NCBI GenBank assembly: GCA_023055505.1
Contig: JALIRH010000098.1
Coordinates: 372,001 to 436,000, forward strand
Source: Callipepla californica brunnescens
Taxonomy: Eukaryota; Chordata; Aves; Galliformes; Odontophoridae
Direction of reading: 5' to 3'
Length of the DNA: 64,000 nt
Made by a program: the position numbers and the translations under genes. Every line of letters begins with the position of its first letter. Within the stretch, counting starts at the first letter, position 1. The notes beneath the pieces were generated by a model, which searched no databases, was not told where the DNA came from, and saw only the letters and a list, made by a program, of their open reading frames with translations. Positions 12,091 to 27,100 of this stretch are shown piece after piece.

Positions 12091-14370
12091 CTAATCCTAA
12101 CACTAACTCTAACTTTATTCCTTACCCTAACACTAATCCAATCCCGAACCGTAACCCTAATCCTAGCCCTAACTCTAACTTTATTCGTAACCCTACCCCT
12201 AATCCAAACAATAACCCTTACCCTAATCAAACCCTATCCCTATTCCTAACCCTTACCCTAACCGTATCACAATCCCTATCCTAACTCTTACCATAACCCA
12301 AACCCTAACCTAACCCTAACCCTAACCCTAACCCTATCCCTAACCCCTACCCTAACCCTAACCCTACCCTAACCTTAACTCTACCCTAACCGTATCCCTA
12401 CCCTAACCCTAACCCTAATCCTAGCCCTTACTCTAACTTTATTCCTAACCCTACCCCTGATCCAAACACTAACCCTAACCTTAATGTAACCCTAACCCTA
12501 TTCCTAACCCTTACCCTAACTGTATCCCATTCCCTATCCTAACTCTTACCATAACCCTAACCCTGATGCTAATGCTAACCCTAACCCTGAATCTAACCCT
12601 TACCCTAACCCTATCCCTTACCCAGAAGCTAACACTTAGCGTTGTACAATACCTAACCGTACCCTAACCCTATCCCTAAACCTAAAAGGAACCCAAACTC
12701 TAACCCTAAATCTGTCCCTGAGCCTAACCTTCAACCTTACCCTAACCTTAACCCTAACCCTGTTCCATTCTCTAAACATATCTGTAAGCATTACCTTCAT
12801 CCTAACTCGAACTCTACCCTAACCCTATCCCTTTGACCCCAACACAAAACCCAGATTGAGCCTGACCCTAACCTAGGTAGCATAAAGTGTATGTAGGGTG
12901 AATTTGAGTTTTAGGGTCAAAGTTAAATTGTTAGTTTTAGGGTTAGGGTGAAGGATTGCTTTAGTTCTAGTATTAGGGTGTTTGGGGTTAGGGTTAGGGT
13001 AAGGATTTTGGAGTGGATTAGGTTTAGGGTCAGGTTTGGGGGAGTTTTGGGGTTAGGGTTAGATTTAGGATTAGGGTTAGCAAAAAAGTTGTTTTAGTTT
13101 TAGTTTAGGTTAGTGCTAGGATTAGGTTGAGTGTTCTTGTGAAGTTTAGGTTTAGGGTTAGGTTTAGGTTTAGATTGAGGTTTAGGGTAAGGAGTAGGGT
13201 TCATTTGACTTTTAGGGTCAGAGTAGAGTTAAGTCGTGTTAGGGTTAAGGTTAAGAACAGGATTCAGATTCCAATTAGGTTTTGGGTTCCTACTAGGGAT
13301 AGGCCTCAAATTAGTGTTAAGGTTAGGGTTAGGGTTAGGTATAGGGAAAGGGTTAGTGTTAAGGCCAGGGCAAGTGTATGGTTTAGGGTAAAGATTGGAT
13401 TTAGGGTTAGGTTTAGATGTAGGTTTGGTTTGATCGTTAGGGTGTGAGAAGGCACCGGCCTTGGATTTCATTTGGAGATTGGGTAAGGTTTAGGAATAGG
13501 AATAACATTGGTGTTTAAAAGATGATTAGTGTTAGTATTAGGGATAGGGTTACGGTTAGAGTTTAGTTAGGGTTGTTAGTTTTAGAGTGAGGGATAGGGG
13601 TATGGTTTGGTCTAGTACTTGGGTTAGGGTTTGGGATAGTCATAGCATTAGTGTTAGGGTTAGGGTTCCGTTAGGGTTGTGGTAATCTGATGCTAGGTGT
13701 CGGGATTAGGGTTGTGCTTAAATGTGGGTTTGGCTTGAGGGTCAGAGTTAGGGTTAGGGTAGAGTTAGAATTAGGGTAAGAGTTAGGATTAGGTTTAGGA
13801 TTAGGATAAAGATTAGGTTAGGATTAGTGTTGGCTTTAGGGTTGTGTCTGGGAGAAGGGTTAGTGTTAGGGATAGACTTAGGGTAAGAGTAAGTGTTAGG
13901 AATAGGCATAGGTTTTGGGAAAGTTTCAGAGTTTGGACTGGATTTATGATTAGGGTTAGGGACAAAGATTTTTTGAGATTTATGATTAGATTTAGGGAGA
14001 AAAGTAGGCTGACTTGTGGTGTTAGCAGTAGGTTTAGGTTTAGGTTTAGGTTTAGGATTCCATTTGTATTTCTTGATCGAGGTTGGGTTAGTTGGAGTGT
14101 AAAGGTCAGAGTAGGGTTAGGCCTTGGGATAGGGTTAAGGTTTGGAATAGGATTAGGATTCAAATGATGTTACGGGTTGGTGTTAGGGTTAGGGAAAGGT
14201 TAGGATCAGGGTTGAGGTCAGGGTTAGGTATAGGAAAAGGGTTAGTGTTAGGGCTAGGGCAATTGGAAGGGTTAGGCTTAGGCTTAGATATTAGGGTTAG
14301 GTTTAGGCGGAGGTTTGGTTCGAGTGTCAGGGTGAGAGAAGGGGTAGGCCTGGGGTTTGGTTTTGGGTTA

Positions 14371-14558
14371 CATCATACAAATCATCCCATACATTAGCTG
14401 GGGTGGGAGGTGCAAGGAACAGCCAGCAAAGTGCTGAGTTCATTCCAATCAGAGGACCTGAAGATCGGGTAGCTACTATCAAACCGTTTGTGTTGCCAAT
14501 TCCGATGATATTTATGGGGCCCTGATGTTATGGTTCAGTGGGGAGTCACTATCAAGTC
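14371..14558 (+). pseudogene. Captured ERV protease fragment, copy 2
   Basis: Same 188-bp protease-derived segment as at 8679, with the same left joint to the G-rich arm, the same frame break at GGGGCCCTGA and the same CAAGTC end. The shared defect shows that the copies descend from one captured fragment. Confidence 0.8.
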
Positions 14559-16371
14559 CAAACCCAATCCAAACCCCAAACCTACTCCTATTCCTAAACC
14601 TTATCTTAACCCTAAACCAAACCCAAACCCAAGGCCCTCCCCTTCTCTCAGCCTAACACTCAAACTAACCTAAACCCGAAACTAACCCTACATTTATCCT
14701 AATCTTATCCATATTCTAAGGCCTAACCCTACTCTGACCAGAAAGCTCATGTTGTCTAAAATCTACCCCTTACCTAAAACCTAAATCGACAAAAAAACCT
14801 AACCCGAAACCTCAACCTAACTCTTCTCCTAACTAGAACACCAGCACTTCACCTTACCCTAACTGGAAACCTAGGACTAAATCCTTACCTTGTCCAGAAC
14901 CCTATTCCTAACCCAAACCAGAATTCTAACCTCTACCCTAACCAAAACCCTTCCCCTAAACCTAAACCTAATGCTACCCTCAACCAAACCCTAGCCCTAA
15001 ATCCTACCCTAAAACCAACACCACGTTTAAGCTCAAACCTCAAGCCTCAAAGAAAGCATCAGATTACCGCAGATCTCACCTAACACTAACCCCAATCCAA
15101 TCCCTACTACTAACCCCAAACCCAATCCAAACACCAAAACTATTCCTATTCCTAAACCTAACACTAAGCCAGAACCAAACCCAAGGCCTACCCCTTCTCT
15201 CAGCCTGACACTCAAACTAACCTAGATCTGAACGCAACGCTAAATCAAATACTAAAACTCACCCTTAGCCAAGGCCCTTTTAGGACCCTTCCCTGGTCCT
15301 AAAACTAAAGAGAACCCTACCCCTTCCACTAAACCTTCATCTACATCCCTAACCCTTACCCTAAACCTAAATCTACACCAAAACCTAACCCTAACCCTAA
15401 CATGTCTTCTAACTGTAAAACTAACGCTTCACCTAACCCGAACTGAAACCCCAGGACTAAACCTTAACTAACAAACACCTAGCTATATTCCTAACCCTAT
15501 CCTGAAACCTAACGTTAACCCTAACCCTAAAAACAACTTGGAACCAAACCCTAACCCTAACCTAACCCTTATCAGAACCCTAAATCTAATCCTAACCGTT
15601 ACCTCAATTGAACTCCAATTCTTCCTGAAATCTAAATGGGACCTTAAAACCAACCCCAGATGGAAGCCCAACCCTAAACCTAACACAAAGCATTAGATTA
15701 CCACAGCCATCACCTAACTCTAACCCCAGCCTTAACGCTAATACTATCCCAAACACTATTCCAATTCCTAAACCCAACACAAACCCAAAAACACAAAGCC
15801 TACAATTCTCACAGCCTAACACTGAAAGGAAACCTAAATCTTACCCTAACTCTAAAACTAATCCCAAGCATGACCACAATTTAAACTCGAAATCTACCTT
15901 CAAACTAAAGCTGACCCTAACACCAACCTCAAGTAAAAGCCCAACCCTAAGCCTAACACAAAGCATTAGATTACCACAACGCTCACCTAACTTCTAACCC
16001 CCACCCTAACACTAATACTAAAGCAATCAGATTCCAAATACTAACCCAATTCCTATTCTGAAACCCAAAACTATTCCAAAAACAAACCCAAGGCCTAACC
16101 TTTCTCTCACCCTAACAATCAAAGAAAACCTATTCCTAAACCTAATCCTAAATCTAGTCCTAACCCTAACCCTCACCCTTAATCTAACCCCAACCCCCAC
16201 CCAGAAGCTAACACTTAGCATTGTACAATACCTAAACGTACCCCTAATCCTTATCACTAAACCTAAAAGGAACCTGAAACATAGTGCTAAATCCGAACCC
16301 TAACCCTGAAGACTAACGCTAACAATGAACCAATTCCTATACCTTTTCCTTCCTCCAAATTGATTCCTAGC

Positions 16372-16857
16372 ACTAACCCTAACCCTAACCCTAACCCTAA
16401 CTCTAACCCGAACCCTAACCCTAGCCCTAAACTACATTAACCCTAACCCTAACCCTAACCCTAACCCTAAACCTAAACCTAAACCTAACCCTAACCCTAA
16501 CCCTAATTCCTAACCCTTACCTTAACTGTATCACAATCCCTATCCTAATTCTTACCCTAACCCTAACCCTTACCTAACCCTAACCCTAACCCTAACCCTA
16601 ACCCTAACCCTAACCCTAACCCTAACCCTAATCATAACCCTAACCCTAACCCTAACCCTAATTCCTAACCCTTACCTTAACTGTATCACAATCCCTATCC
16701 TAATTCTTATCCTAACCCTAACCCTTACCCTAACCCTAGCCTAATCCAAACCCTAACCCTAACCATAACCCTAACCCTAACCCTAACCCTAACCCTAACC
16801 CTAACCCTAACCCTAACCCTAACCCTAACCCTAACCCTAACCCTAACCCTACTTTAC
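16372..16857. repeat. Contracted telomeric core of unit 3
   Basis: About 0.49 kb of CCCTAA repeats with one remaining pair of the TTAACTGTATCACAATCCC interruptions. Compared with units 1-2, blocks including the AATTTTACCC and AATAAATTTAACC interruptions are absent. Confidence 0.9.
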
Positions 16858-19144
16858 CCTAACCCTAATCCTAACACTAACTCTAACTTTATTCCTTACC
16901 CTAACACTAATCCAATCCCGAACCGTAACCCTAATCCTAGCCCTAACTCTAACTTTATTCGTAACCCTACCCCTAATCCAAACAATAACCCTTACCCTAA
17001 TCAAACCCTATCCCTATTCCTAACCCTTACCCTAACCGTATCACAATCCCTATCCTAACTCTTACCATAACCCAAACCCTAACGTAACCCTAACCCTAAC
17101 CCTAACCCTATCCCTAACCCCTACCCTAACCCTAACCCTACCCTAACCTTAACTCTACCCTAACCGTATCCCTACCCTAACCCTAACCCTAATCCTAGCC
17201 CTTACTCTAACTTTATTCCTAACCCTACCCCTGATCCAAACACTAACCCTAACCTTAATGTAACCCTAACCCTATTCCTAACCCTTACCCTAACTGTATC
17301 CCATTCCCTATCCTAACTCTTACCATAACCCTAACCCTGATGCTAATGCTAACCCTAACCCTGAATCTAACCCTTACCCTAACCCTATCCCTTACCCAGA
17401 AGCTAACACTTAGCGTTGTACAATACCTAACCGTACCCTAACCCTATCCCTAAACCTAAAAGGAACCCAAACTCTAACCCTAAATCTGTCCCTGAGCCTA
17501 ACCTTCAACCTTACCCTAACCTTAACCCTAACCCTGTTCCATTCTCTAAACATATCTGTAAGCATTACCTTCATCCTAACTCGAACTCTACCCTAACCCT
17601 ATCCCTTTGACCCCAACACAAAACCCAGATTGAGCCTGACCCTAACCTAGGTAGCATAAAGTGTATGTAGGGTGAATTTGAGTTTTAGGGTCAAAGTTAA
17701 ATTGTTAGTTTTAGGGTTAGGGTGAAGGATTGCTTTAGTTCTAGTATTAGGGTGTTTGGGGTTAGGGTTAGGGTAAGGATTTTGGAGTGGATTAGGTTTA
17801 GGGTCAGGTTTGGGGGAGTTTTGGGGTTAGGGTTAGATTTAGGATTAGGGTTAGCAAAAAAGTTGTTTTAGTTTTAGTTTAGGTTAGTGCTAGGATTAGG
17901 TTGAGTGTTCTTGTGAAGTTTAGGTTTAGGGTTAGGTTTAGGTTTAGATTGAGGTTTAGGGTAAGGAGTAGGGTTCATTTGACTTTTAGGGTCAGAGTAG
18001 AGTTAAGTCGTGTTAGGGTTAAGAACAGGATTCAGATTCCAATTAGGTTTTGGGTTCCTACTAGGGATAGGCCTCAAATTAGTGTTAAGGTTAGGGTTAG
18101 GGTTAGGTATAGGGAAAGGGTTAGTGTTAAGGCCAGGGCAAGTGTATGGTTTAGGGTAAAGATTGGATTTAGGGTTAGGTTTAGATGTAGGTTTGGTTTG
18201 ATCGTTAGGGTGTGAGAAGGCACCGGCCTTGGATTTCATTTGGAGATTGGGTAAGGTTTAGGAATAGGAATAACATTGGTGTTTAAAAGATGATTAGTGT
18301 TAGTATTAGGGATAGGGTTACGGTTAGAGTTTAGTTAGGGTTGTTAGTTTTAGAGTGAGGGATAGGGGTATGGTTTGGTCTAGTACTTGGGTTAGGGTTT
18401 GGGATAGTCATAGCATTAGTGTTAGGGTTAGGGTTCCGTTAGGGTTGTGGTAATCTGATGCTAGGTGTCGGGATTAGGGTTGTGCTTAAATGTGGGTTTG
18501 GTTTGAGGGTCAGAGTTAGGGTTAGGGTAGAGTTAGAATTAGGGTAAGAGTTAGGATTAGGTTTAGGATTAGGATAAAGATTAGGTTAGGATTAGTGTTG
18601 GCTTTAGGGTTGTGTCTGGGAGAAGGGTTAGTGTTAGGGATAGACTTAGGGTAAGAGTAAGTGTTAGGAATAGGCATAGGTTTTGGGAAAGTTTCAGAGT
18701 TTGGACTGGATTTATGATTAGGGTTAGGGACAAAGATTTTTTGAGATTTATGATTAGATTTAGGGAGAAAAGTAGGCTGACTTGTGGTGTTAGCAGTAGG
18801 TTTAGGTTTAGGTTTAGGTTTAGGATTCCATTTGTATTTATTGATCGAGGTTGGGTTAGTTGGAGTGTAAAGGTCAGAGTAGGGTTAGGCCTTGGGATAG
18901 GGTTAAGGTTTGGAATAGGATTAGGATTCAAATGATGTTACGGGTTGGTGTTAGGGTTAGGGAAAGGTTAGGATCAGGGTTGAGGTCAGGGTTAGGTATA
19001 GGAAAAGGGTTAGTGTTAGGGCTAGGGCAATTGGAAGGGTTAGGCTTAGGCTTAGGCTTAGATATTAGGGTTAGGTTTAGGCGGAGGTTTGGTTCGAGTG
19101 TCAGGGTGAGAGAAGGGGTAGGCCTGGGGTTTGGTTTTGGGTTA

Positions 19145-19332
19145 CATCATACAAATCATCCCATACATTAGCTGGGGTGGGAGGTGCAAGGAACAGCCAG
19201 CAAAGTGCTGAGTTCATTCCAATCAGAGGACCTGAAGATCGGGTAGCTACTATCAAACCGTTTGTGTTGCCAATTCCGATGATATTTATGGGGCCCTGAT
19301 GTTATGGTTCAGTGGGGAGTCACTATCAAGTC
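19145..19332 (+). pseudogene. Captured ERV protease fragment, copy 3
   Basis: Same protease-derived segment, joints and frame break as the copies at 8679 and 14371. Confidence 0.8.
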
Positions 19333-22300
19333 CAAACCCAATCCAAACCCCAAACCTACTCCTATTCCTAAACCTTATCTTAACCCTAAACCAAACCCAA
19401 ACCCAAGGCCCTCCCCTTCTCTCAGCCTAACACTCAAACTAACCTAAACCCGAAACTAACCCTACATTTATCCTAATCTTATCCATATTCTAAGGCCTAA
19501 CCCTACTCTGACCAGAAAGCTCATGTTGTCTAAAATCTACCCCTTACCTAAAACCTAAATCGACAAAAAAACCTAACCCGAAACCTCAACCTAACTCTTC
19601 TCCTAACTAGAACACCAGCACTTCACCTTACCCTAACTGGAAACCTAGGACTAAATCCTTACCTTGTCCAGAACCCTATTCCTAACCCAAACCAGAATTC
19701 TAACCTCTACCCTAACCAAAACCCTTCCCCTAAACCTAAACCTAATGCTACCCTCAACCAAACCCTAGCCCTAAATCCTACCCTAAAACCAACACCACGT
19801 TTAAGCTCAAACCTCAAGCCTCAAAGAAAGCATCAGATTACCGCAGATCTCACCTAACACTAACCCCAATCCAATCCCTACTACTAACCCCAAACCCAAT
19901 CCAAACACCAAAACTATTCCTATTCCTAAACCTAACACTAAGCCAGAACCAAACCCAAGGCCTACCCCTTCTCTCAGCCTGACACTCAAACTAACCTAGA
20001 TCTGAACGCAACGCTAAATCAAATACTAAAACTCACCCTTAGCCAAGGCCCTTTTAGGACCCTTCCCTGGTCCTAAAACTAAAGAGAACCCTACCCCTTC
20101 CACTAAACCTTCATCTACATCCCTAACCCTTACCCTAAACCTAAATCTACACCAAAACCTAACCCTAACCCTAACATGTCTTCTAACTGTAAAACTAACG
20201 CTTCACCTAACCCGAACTGAAACCCCAGGACTAAACCTTACCTAACAAACACCTAGCTATATTCCTAACCCTATCCTGAAACCTAACGTTAACCCTAACC
20301 CTAAAAACAACTTGGAACCAAACCCTAACCCTAACCTAACCCTTATCAGAACCCTAAATCTAATCCTAACCGTTACCTCAATTGAACTCCAATTCTTCCT
20401 GAAATCTAAATGGGACCTTAAAACCAACCCCAGATGGAAGCCCAACCCTAAACCTAACACAAAGCATTAGATTACCACAGCCATCACCTAACTCTAACCC
20501 CAGCCTTAACGCTAATACTATCCCAAACACTATTCCAATTCCTAAACCCAACACAAACCCAAAAACACAAAGCCTACAATTCTCACAGCCTAACACTGAA
20601 AGGAAACCTAAATCTTACCCTAACTCTAAAACTAATCCCAAGCATGACCACAATTTAAACTCGAAATCTACCTTCAAACTAAAGCTGACCCTAACACCAA
20701 CCTCAAGTAAAAGCCCAACCCTAAGCCTAACACAAAGCATTAGATTACCACAACGCTCACCTAACTTCTAACCCCCACCCTAACACTAATACTAAAGCAA
20801 TCAGATTCCAAATACTAACCCAATTCCTATTCTGAAACCCAAAACTATTCCAAAAACAAACCCAAGGCCTAACCTTTCTCTCACCCTAACAATCAAAGAA
20901 AACCTATTCCTAAACCTAATCCTAAATCTAGTCCTAACCCTAACCCTCACCCTTAATCTAACCCCAACCCCCACCCAGAAGCTAACACTTAGCATTGTAC
21001 AATACCTAAACGTACCCCTAATCCTTATCACTAAACCTAAAAGGAACCTGAAACATAGTGCTAAATCTGAACCCTAACCCTGAAGACTAACGCTAACAAT
21101 GAACCAATTCCTATACCTTTTCCTTCCTCCAAATTGATTCCTAGCACTAACCCTAACCCTACATTAACCCTATCCTAACCCTAACCCTAACCCTAGCCCT
21201 AAACTACATTAACCCTAACCCTAACCCTAACCCTAACCCTAACCCTAAACCTAAACCTAAACCTAACCCTAACCCTAACCCTAATTCCTAACCCTTACCT
21301 TAACTGTATCACAATCCCTATCCTAATTCTTACCCTAACCCTAACCCTTACCTAACCCTAACCCTAACCCTAACCCTAACCCTAACCCTAACCCTAACCC
21401 TAACCCTAACCCTAACTCTAACCTTAACCCTAACCCTAATCCTAACCCTAACCCTAACCCTAATTCCTAACCCTTACCTTAACTGTATCACAATCCCTAT
21501 CCTAATTCTTATCCTAACCCTAACCCTTACCCTAACCCTAGCCTAACCCTAACCCTAACCCTAACCCTACCCCTAACCCTAACCCTAACCCTAACCCTAA
21601 CCCTAACCCTACCCCTAACCCTACTTTACCCTAACCCTAATCCTAACACTAACTCTAACTTTATTCCTTACCCTAACACTAATCCAATCCCGAACCGTAA
21701 CCCTAATCCTAGCCCTAACTCTAACTTTATTCGTAACCCTACCCCTAATCCAAACAATAACCCTTACCCTAATCAAACCCTATCCCTATTCCTAACCCTT
21801 ACCCTAACCGTATCACAATCCCTATCCTAACTCTTACCATAACCCAAACCCTAACGTAACCCTAACCCTAACCCTAACCCTATCCCTAACCCCTACCCTA
21901 ACCCTAACCCTACCCTAACCTTAACTCTACCCTAACCGTATCCCTACCCTAACCCTAACCCTAATCCTAGCCCTTACTCTAACTTTATTCCTAACCCTAC
22001 CCCTGATCCAAACACTAACCCTAACCTTAATGTAACCCTAACCCTATTCCTAACCCTTACCCTAACTGTATCCCATTCCCTATCCTAACTCTTACCATAA
22101 CCCTAACCCTGATGCTAATGCTAACCCTAACCCTGAATCTAACCCTTACCCTAACCCTATCCCTTACCCAGAAGCTAACACTTAGCGTTGTACAATACCT
22201 AACCGTACCCTAACCCTATCCCTAAACCTAAAAGGAACCCAAACTCTAACCCTAAATCTGTCCCTGAGCCTAACCTTCAACCTTACCCTAACCTTAACCC

Positions 22301-24104
22301 TAACCCTGTTCCATTCTCTAAACATATCTGTAAGCATTACCTTCATCCTAACTCGAACTCTACCCTAACCCTATCCCTTTGACCCCAACACAAAACCCAG
22401 ATTGAGCCTGACCCTAACCTAGGTAGCATAAAGTGTATGTAGGGTGAATTTGAGTTTTAGGGTCAAAGTTAAATTGTTAGTTTTAGGGTTAGGGTGAAGG
22501 ATTGCTTTAGTTCTAGTATTAGGGTGTTTGGGGTTAGGGTTAGGGTAAGGATTTTGGAGTGGATTAGGTTTAGGGTCAGGTTTGGGGGAGTTTTGGGGTT
22601 AGGGTTAGATTTAGGATTAGGGTTAGCAAAAAAGTTGTTTTAGTTTTAGTTTAGGTTAGTGCTAGGATTAGGTTGAGTGTTCTTGTGAAGTTTAGGTTTA
22701 GGGTTAGGTTTAGGTTTAGATTGAGGTTTAGGGTAAGGAGTAGGGTTCATTTGACTTTTAGGGTCAGAGTAGAGTTAAGTCGTGTTAGGGTTAAGAACAG
22801 GATTCAGATTCCAATTAGGTTTTGGGTTCCTACTAGGGATAGGCCTCAAATTAGTGTTAAGGTTAGGGTTAGGGTTAGGTATAGGGAAAGGGTTAGTGTT
22901 AAGGCCAGGGCAAGTGTATGGTTTAGGGTAAAGATTGGATTTAGGGTTAGGTTTAGATGTAGGTTTGGTTTGATCGTTAGGGTGTGAGAAGGCACCGGCC
23001 TTGGATTTCATTTGGAGATTGGGTAAGGTTTAGGAATAGGAATAACATTGGTGTTTAAAAGATGATTAGTGTTAGTATTAGGGATAGGGTTACGGTTAGA
23101 GTTTAGTTAGGGTTGTTAGTTTTAGAGTGAGGGATAGGGGTATGGTTTGGTCTAGTACTTGGGTTAGGGTTTGGGATAGTCATAGCATTAGTGTTAGGGT
23201 TAGGGTTCCGTTAGGGTTGTGGTAATCTGATGCTAGGTGTCGGGATTAGGGTTGTGCTTAAATGTGGGTTTGGTTTGAGGGTCAGAGTTAGGGTTAGGGT
23301 AGAGTTAGAATTAGGGTAAGAGTTAGGATTAGGTTTAGGATTAGGATAAAGATTAGGTTAGGATTAGTGTTGGCTTTAGGGTTGTGTCTGGGAGAAGGGT
23401 TAGTGTTAGGGATAGACTTAGGGTAAGAGTAAGTGTTAGGAATAGGCATAGGTTTTGGGAAAGTTTCAGAGTTTGGACTGGATTTATGATTAGGGTTAGG
23501 GACAAAGATTTTTTGAGATTTATGATTAGATTTAGGGAGAAAAGTAGGCTGACTTGTGGTGTTAGCAGTAGGTTTAGGTTTAGGTTTAGGTTTAGGATTC
23601 CATTTGTATTTATTGATCGAGGTTGGGTTAGTTGGAGTGTAAAGGTCAGAGTAGGGTTAGGCCTTGGGATAGGGTTAAGGTTTGGAATAGGATTAGGATT
23701 CAAATGATGTTACGGGTTGGTGTTAGGGTTAGGGAAAGGTTAGGATCAGGGTTGAGGTCAGGGTTAGGTATAGGAAAAGGGTTAGTGTTAGGGCTAGGGC
23801 AATTGGAAGGGTTAGGCTTAGGCTTAGGCTTAGATATTAGGGTTAGGTTTAGGCGGAGGTTTGGTTCGAGTGTCAGGGTGAGAGAAGGGGTAGGCCTGGG
23901 GTTTGGTTTTGGGTTACATCATACAAATCATCCCATACATTAGCTGGGGTGGGAGGTGCAAGGAACAGCCAGCAAAGTGCTGAGTTCATTCCAATCAGAG
24001 GACCTGAAGATCGGGTAGCTACTATCAAACCGTTTGTGTTGCCAATTCCGATGATATTTATGGGGCCCTGATGTTATGGTTCAGTGGGGAGTCACTATCA
24101 AGTC
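19333..24104. repeat. Macrosatellite unit 4 (4772 bp)
   Basis: Short-class unit with its CCCTAA core at about 21145-21627 and strand switch at 22418-22423. It shares AAATCTGAACCC near 21064 and CTACCCCTAACCC interruptions in the core with unit 5, and shares the G-rich arm markers with unit 3. Confidence 0.92.
23917..24104 (+). pseudogene. Captured ERV protease fragment, copy 4
   Basis: Same protease-derived segment, joints and frame break as the earlier copies. Confidence 0.8.
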
Positions 24105-27100
24105 CAAACCCAATCCAAACCCCAAACCTACTCCTATTCCTAAACCTTATCTTAACCCTAAACCAAACCCAAACCCAAGGCCCTCCCCTTCTCTCAGCCT
24201 AACACTCAAACTAACCTAAACCCGAAACTAACCCTACATTTATCCTAATCTTATCCATATTCTAAGGCCTAACCCTACTCTGACCAGAAAGCTCATGTTG
24301 TCTAAAATCTACCCCTTACCTAAAACCTAAATCGACAAAAAAACCTAACCCGAAACCTCAACCTAACTCTTCTCCTAACTAGAACACCAGCACTTCACCT
24401 TACCCTAACTGGAAACCTAGGACTAAATCCTTACCTTGTCCAGAACCCTATTCCTAACCCAAACCAGAATTCTAACCTCTACCCTAACCAAAACCCTTCC
24501 CCTAAACCTAAACCTAATGCTACCCTCAACCAAACCCTAGCCCTAAATCCTACCCTAAAACCAACACCACGTTTAAGCTCAAACCTCAAGCCTCAAAGAA
24601 AGCATCAGATTACCGCAGATCTCACCTAACACTAACCCCAATCCAATCCCTACTACTAACCCCAAACCCAATCCAAACACCAAAACTATTCCTATTCCTA
24701 AACCTAACACTAAGCCAGAACCAAACCCAAGGCCTACCCCTTCTCTCAGCCTGACACTCAAACTAACCTAGATCTGAACGCAACGCTAAATCAAATACTA
24801 AAACTCACCCTTAGCCAAGGCCCTTTTAGGACCCTTCCCTGGTCCTAAAACTAAAGAGAACCCTACCCCTTCCACTAAACCTTCATCTACATCCCTAACC
24901 CTTACCCTAAACCTAAATCTACACCAAAACCTAACCCTAACCCTAACATGTCTTCTAACTGTAAAACTAACGCTTCACCTAACCCGAACTGAAACCCCAG
25001 GACTAAACCTTACCTAACAAACACCTAGCTATATTCCTAACCCTATCCTGAAACCTAACGTTAACCCTAACCCTAAAAACAACTTGGAACCAAACCCTAA
25101 CCCTAACCTAACCCTTATCAGAACCCTAAATCTAATCCTAACCGTTACCTCAATTGAACTCCAATTCTTCCTGAAATCTAAATGGGACCTTAAAACCAAC
25201 CCCAGATGGAAGCCCAACCCTAAACCTAACACAAAGCATTAGATTACCACAGCCATCACCTAACTCTAACCCCAGCCTTAACGCTAATACTATCCCAAAC
25301 ACTATTCCAATTCCTAAACCCAACACAAACCCAAAAACACAAAGCCTACAATTCTCACAGCCTAACACTGAAAGGAAACCTAAATCTTACCCTAACTCTA
25401 AAACTAATCCCAAGCATGACCACAATTTAAACTCGAAATCTACCTTCAAACTAAAGCTGACCCTAACACCAACCTCAAGTAAAAGCCCAACCCTAAGCCT
25501 AACACAAAGCATTAGATTACCACAACGCTCACCTAACTTCTAACCCCCACCCTAACACTAATACTAAAGCAATCAGATTCCAAATACTAACCCAATTCCT
25601 ATTCTGAAACCCAAAACTATTCCAAAAACAAACCCAAGGCCTAACCTTTCTCTCACCCTAACAATCAAAGAAAACCTATTCCTAAACCTAATCCTAAATC
25701 TAGTCCTAACCCTAACCCTCACCCTTAATCTAACCCCAACCCCCACCCAGAAGCTAACACTTAGCATTGTACAATACCTAAACGTACCCCTAATCCTTAT
25801 CACTAAACCTAAAAGGAACCTGAAACATAGTGCTAAATCTGAACCCTAACCCTGAAGACTAACGCTAACAATGAACCAATTCCTATACCTTTTCCTTCCT
25901 CCAAATTGATTCCTAGCACTAACCCTAACCCTACATTAACCCTATCCTAACCCTAACCCTAACCCTAGCCCTAAACTACATTAACCCTAACCCTAACCCT
26001 AACCCTAACCCTAACCCTAAACCTAAACCTAAACCTAACCCTAACCCTAACCCTAATTCCTAACCCTTACCTTAACTGTATCACAATCCCTATCCTAATT
26101 CTTACCCTAACCCTAACCCTTACCTAACCCTAACCCTAACCCTAACCCTAACCCTAACCCTAACCCTAACCCTAACCCTAACCCTAACTCTAACCTTAAC
26201 CCTAACCCTAATCCTAACCCTAACCCTAACCCTAATTCCTAACCCTTACCTTAACTGTATCACAATCCCTATCTTAATTCTTATCCTAACCCTAACCCTT
26301 ACCCTAACCCTAGCCTAACCCTAACCCTAACCCTAACCCTACCCCTAACCCTAACCCTAACCCTAACCCTAACCCTAACCCTACCCCTAACCCTACTTTA
26401 CCCTAACCCTAATCCTAACACTAACTCTAACTTTATTCCTTACCCTAACACTAATCCAATCCCGAACCGTAACCCTAATCCTAGCCCTAACTCTAACTTT
26501 ATTCGTAACCCTACCCCTAATCCAAACAATAACCCTTACCCTAATCAAACCCTATCCCTATTCCTAACCCTTACCCTAACCGTATCACAATCCCTATCCT
26601 AACTCTTACCATAACCCAAACCCTAACGTAACCCTAACCCTAACCCTAACCCTATCCCTAACCCCTACCCTAACCCTAACCCTACCCTAACCTTAACTCT
26701 ACCCTAACCGTATCCCTACCCTAACCCTAACCCTAATCCTAGCCCTTACTCTAACTTTATTCCTAACCCTACCCCTGATCCAAACACTAACCCTAACCTT
26801 AATGTAACCCTAACCCTATTCCTAACCCTTACCCTAACTGTATCCCATTCCCTATCCTAACTCTTACCATAACCCTAACCCTGATGCTAATGCTAACCCT
26901 AACCCTGAATCTAACCCTTACCCTAACCCTATCCCTTACCCAGAAGCTAACACTTAGCGTTGTACAATACCTAACCGTACCCTAACCCTATCCCTAAACC
27001 TAAAAGGAACCCAAACTCTAACCCTAAATCTGTCCCTGAGCCTAACCTTCAACCTTACCCTAACCTTAACCCTAACCCTGTTCCATTCTCTAAACATATC

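Larger units (their letters stand above)
8867..14558. repeat. Macrosatellite unit 2 (5692 bp)
   Basis: Collinear with unit 1 throughout: C-rich arm, CCCTAA core at about 10690-12090, strand switch at 12872-12877, G-rich arm to 14370, protease fragment to the end. It carries the AACATGTCTTC and extra-AACA states shared by units 3-5, and a CATTTGAC variant in the G-rich arm where unit 1 has AATTTGAC. Confidence 0.93.
14559..19332. repeat. Macrosatellite unit 3 (4774 bp, short class)
   Basis: Same order of parts, but the CCCTAA core (about 16372-16857) is about 0.9 kb shorter than in units 1-2. Private features include AACTCTAACCCGAACCC at the core start and GCCTAATCC near 16739. The strand switch is at 17646-17651. 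Its G-rich arm shares three markers with unit 4: loss of one GGTTAA near 18020, an extra GGCTTA repeat near 19045, and a T to A change giving TATTTATTGATC near 18836. Confidence 0.92.
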
